Below, piece after piece: positions 61,893-64,000 of a stretch of DNA of 64,000 nucleotides; position 1 is the first letter of the stretch; each line of letters opens with the position of its first letter. Below the pieces are notes generated by a model that was not told the DNA's origin, made no database searches, and worked only from the letters and a program-made list of their open reading frames with translations. The DNA lies in the NCBI GenBank assembly GCA_003725745.1, contig RHDP01000001.1:3177001-3241000 (forward strand), read 5' to 3'. A program made the translations under genes and the position numbers. The stretch comes from Streptomyces sp. I6. Lineage in GTDB: Bacteria > Actinomycetota > Actinomycetes > Streptomycetales > Streptomycetaceae.

Positions 61893-62726
61893 GTGACCGT
61901 GCCGGCCAGTACTGCGCCTCAAGTGCCACCCCAGAACGAGAGCGAGGGCCGGGCCAAGCAGAGCCGGGGCGCGGACACCAGGGCGCTGACCCAGGTGCTC
62001 TTCGCGCAGATGAAGGACCTGGAGCCGGGCACGCCGGAGCACACCCGCGTCCGGGCAGCGCTGATCGAGGCCAATCTGCCGCTGGTCCGGTACGCGGCGG
62101 CACGCTTCCGCAGCCGCAACGAGCCGATGGAGGACGTCGTCCAGGTCGGCACGATCGGCCTCATCAACGCGATCGACCGCTTCGACCCCGAGCGGGGTGT
62201 GCAGTTTCCGACGTTCGCGATGCCGACCGTGGTCGGCGAGATCAAGCGGTACTTCCGCGACAACGTCCGGACCGTGCATGTACCGCGCCGGCTGCACGAG
62301 CTGTGGGTGCAGGTCAACGGCGCGACGGAGGACCTGACCACGGCGCACGGGCGGTCCCCCACGACGGCCGAGATCGCCGAGCGCCTGAAGATCTCCGAGG
62401 ACGAGGTCCTCGCCTGCATCGAGGCGGGCCGGTCGTACCACGCGACGTCACTGGAGGCCGCACAGGAGGGCGACGGCCTGCCGGGCCTGCTGGACCGGCT
62501 GGGCTACGAGGACCCCGCGCTCGCCGGGGTCGAGCACCGCGACCTGGTGCGCCATCTCCTCGTACAGCTGCCCGAGCGCGAACAGCGGATCCTGCTGCTG
62601 CGCTACTACAGCAATCTGACGCAGTCCCAGATCAGTGCCGAGCTGGGAGTGTCGCAGATGCATGTGTCAAGGCTCCTCGCCCGCAGCTTCGCACGACTGA
62701 GATCCGCAAACAGGATCGAGGCATAA
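61893..62726 (+). CDS. sigF: SigB/F/G-family RNA polymerase sigma factor
   Basis: A 277-residue alternative sigma factor with regions 2, 3 and 4 complete: [20 protein letters not shown] (2.1-2.2), [20 protein letters not shown] (2.4 area), [15 protein letters not shown] (3) and [20 protein letters not shown] (4.2 HTH). GTG at 61893. The name rests on position: in S. coelicolor sigF and sigN are neighbours close to tadA. sigF there is needed for spore maturation. No anti-sigma gene is adjacent. Confidence 0.85.
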   Translation: MTVPASTAPQVPPQNESEGRAKQSRGADTRALTQVLFAQMKDLEPGTPEHTRVRAALIEANLPLVRYAAARFRSRNEPMEDVVQVGTIGLINAIDRFDPERGVQFPTFAMPTVVGEIKRYFRDNVRTVHVPRRLHELWVQVNGATEDLTTAHGRSPTTAEIAERLKISEDEVLACIEAGRSYHATSLEAAQEGDGLPGLLDRLGYEDPALAGVEHRDLVRHLLVQLPEREQRILLLRYYSNLTQSQISAELGVSQMHVSRLLARSFARLRSANRIEA

Positions 62727-62760
62727 CCGAATCGGGTAGACCCCTTTCAGCCCATTTCGA

Positions 62761-62789
62761 GGGGGATGAATGCCGTATACCCCCTTTTT
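62761..62789 (+). terminator. Weak hairpin with T-tract after sigF
   Basis: GGGGG (62761-62765) can pair with CCCCC (62780-62784), followed by TTTTT. Five base pairs only, so a weak candidate. Confidence 0.4.
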
Positions 62790-62815
62790 CCTGCGGCGAT
62801 CTGACGCTCTGTTGT

Positions 62816-62850
62816 CGACATGTCACTACAGCGCGTTGCCGACATGTGAC
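62816..62850. promoter_or_regulatory. Direct repeats CGACATGTSAC upstream of sigN
   Basis: CGACATGTCAC (62816-62826) and CGACATGTGAC (62840-62850), 24 bp apart start to start and about 110 bp before the second sigma gene. Possible regulator binding sites. Confidence 0.4.
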
Positions 62851-62960
62851 ATTCTGCGGGAACCGCGTTTGCCGCGGCCCCGCCTCCGGTATTCAGGTGG
62901 AGGCTGCGTTCCTCCGATGGTCGCGGCCGACGCGACCGTCCGCGACCTCCAGGGGGTGGC

Positions 62961-63887
62961 ATGTCCGCAGAACAGGGCAGCTCGAAGGTGCTCACGCTCA
63001 CGCAGAGCGCTCCCTCGACCGACGCGCTCCCGGCGCCCGATCCGGTCTCCGCGCCCATGCCCGTGGACGTGTCCCCCGTGGACGTGTCCATGGACCTGCC
63101 GGCCGGTGCCGCCGAGGCCACCGGGGCCCTCGACACCCGGACTCTCTCGCGCTCGCTCTTCCTGCGGCTGGCCGCCCTCGACGAGGACAGCCCCGAGCGT
63201 ACGTATGTACGCGACACCCTGATCGAGCTCAATCTGCCGCTGGTCCGCTACGCGGCGGCACGCTTCCGCAGCCGCAACGAGCCGATGGAGGACATCGTCC
63301 AGGTCGGCACGATCGGCCTCATCAAGGCGATCGACCGCTTCGACTGCGAACGCGGCGTGGAGTTCCCGACGTTCGCGATGCCGACCGTGGTCGGTGAGAT
63401 CAAGCGCTTCTTCCGGGACACCAGTTGGTCGGTGCGCGTTCCGCGCCGGCTCCAGGAGCTGCGGCTCGCGCTGACCAAGGCGAGCGACGACCTGGCCCAG
63501 AAGCTGGACCGCTCCCCGACCGTGCCCGAACTCGCCGCGGTACTGGGTGTGTCGGAGGAGGACGTGGTCGACGGCCTCGCCGTGGGCAACGCGTACACGG
63601 CGTCCTCGCTGGACTCACCGTCGCCCGAGGACGACGGGGGCGAGGGCTCCCTCGCGGACCGCCTGGGCTACGAGGACGGCGCCCTCGAGGGCGTCGAGTA
63701 CCGCGAGTCCCTGAAGCCGCTGCTGGCCAAACTGCCCCCGCGCGAACGGCAGATCATCATGCTGCGCTTCTTCGCCAATATGACGCAGTCTCAGATCGGC
63801 GAGGAGGTCGGCATCTCCCAGATGCACGTCTCCCGGCTGCTCACGCGGACGCTGGCACAGCTGCGCGAGGGCCTGATCGCCGACTGA
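62961..63887 (+). CDS. sigN: Second SigB/F/G-family sigma factor
   Basis: 308 residues, closely related to the preceding sigma factor in regions 2-4 ([20 protein letters not shown] again, then [19 protein letters not shown] and [20 protein letters not shown]). It has a longer Pro/Ala/Asp-rich N-terminus of about 60 residues. ATG at 62961 follows GGGGTGGC. The pair probably arose by tandem duplication; the nucleotide match across region 2 is also high. Named by synteny with S. coelicolor; the family call is firmer than the name. Confidence 0.82.
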   Translation: MSAEQGSSKVLTLTQSAPSTDALPAPDPVSAPMPVDVSPVDVSMDLPAGAAEATGALDTRTLSRSLFLRLAALDEDSPERTYVRDTLIELNLPLVRYAAARFRSRNEPMEDIVQVGTIGLIKAIDRFDCERGVEFPTFAMPTVVGEIKRFFRDTSWSVRVPRRLQELRLALTKASDDLAQKLDRSPTVPELAAVLGVSEEDVVDGLAVGNAYTASSLDSPSPEDDGGEGSLADRLGYEDGALEGVEYRESLKPLLAKLPPRERQIIMLRFFANMTQSQIGEEVGISQMHVSRLLTRTLAQLREGLIAD

Positions 63888-64000
63888 CGCACCGCCATGG
63901 GGCGCCGGCCGCCACGGCCGTACCGCCTGCCTCGCGGCCAACCGCCGCTACCCGCCGCGGGGTTCCGCTCCGGGCGGGCGCCGGACAGACTGTCCCGATG

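Noticed and set aside
1-64000. CRISPR array
   Set aside because: No series of 25-40 bp repeats separated by unique spacers of even length; all tandem arrays found have 10-19 bp units without spacers.

Overview
The window is high-GC, codon-biased actinobacterial DNA. Gene content and order (purD, dnaX, ffs and tRNA-Ser on the left; upp, tadA, tRNA-Ser and two adjacent SigB/F-family sigma genes on the right) point to a Streptomyces chromosome. From memory the right-hand order matches the S. coelicolor sigF-sigN neighbourhood; I could not check this.

Layout. 1-4463: core genes purD and dnaX (minus), SRP RNA (minus) and tRNA-Ser(GGA). 4464-44917: a 40.45-kb island bounded by a perfect 56-bp direct repeat of the 3' end of that tRNA (attL 4464-4519, attR 44862-44917). 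It reads as an integrative mobilizable element: a type I restriction system (hsdM-hsdS-hsdR), integrase and excisionase, an XRE regulator, a DnaB-N/RepA-like replication ATPase, a membrane protein, a MobC-like protein and a MOBP-type relaxase, but no FtsK/TraB translocase. Its cargo is (i) DUF317 proteins, an anti-sigma-type ATPase, a nucleotidyltransferase, asparaginase and a PPC/DUF296 protein; (ii) a tightly coupled operon at 26.7-35.8 kb that looks like a RiPP-type pathway (radical SAM/SPASM enzyme, 2OG-Fe(II) oxygenase, short precursor-like peptide, HExxH protein) joined to PEP-mutase-like, dTMP-kinase-like, Nudix, O-methyltransferase, D-2-hydroxyacid dehydrogenase and nucleotidyltransferase genes; (iii) a membrane-anchored Mrr-like nuclease and a ubiquitin-like / E2-like / JAB-E1 operon diverging from an XRE + ImmA-like pair; (iv) a second HsdS/HsdM-like pair whose methylase has APPF in place of NPPF. 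Just outside attR lies the wreck of a related integrase, so this tRNA site has been used more than once.

44.9-64 kb: core or strain-variable chromosome: APH-like kinase, DUF6777-like membrane protein, CAP-domain and beta-propeller exported proteins, an HhH-GPD protein, an M28 aminopeptidase, a broken HerA-like ATPase, a LytR_C protein, upp, tadA with its partner, tRNA-Ser(CGA), an IS4-family element with a 10-bp target duplication, and sigF/sigN.

Data caution. About nine genes, including the core genes purD and dnaX and the IS transposase, are broken by what looks like loss of one base, nearly all in short C or G runs. So many identical lesions in unrelated genes suggest homopolymer errors in the assembly more than real mutations. 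Those genes are annotated here as whole genes across the frameshift.
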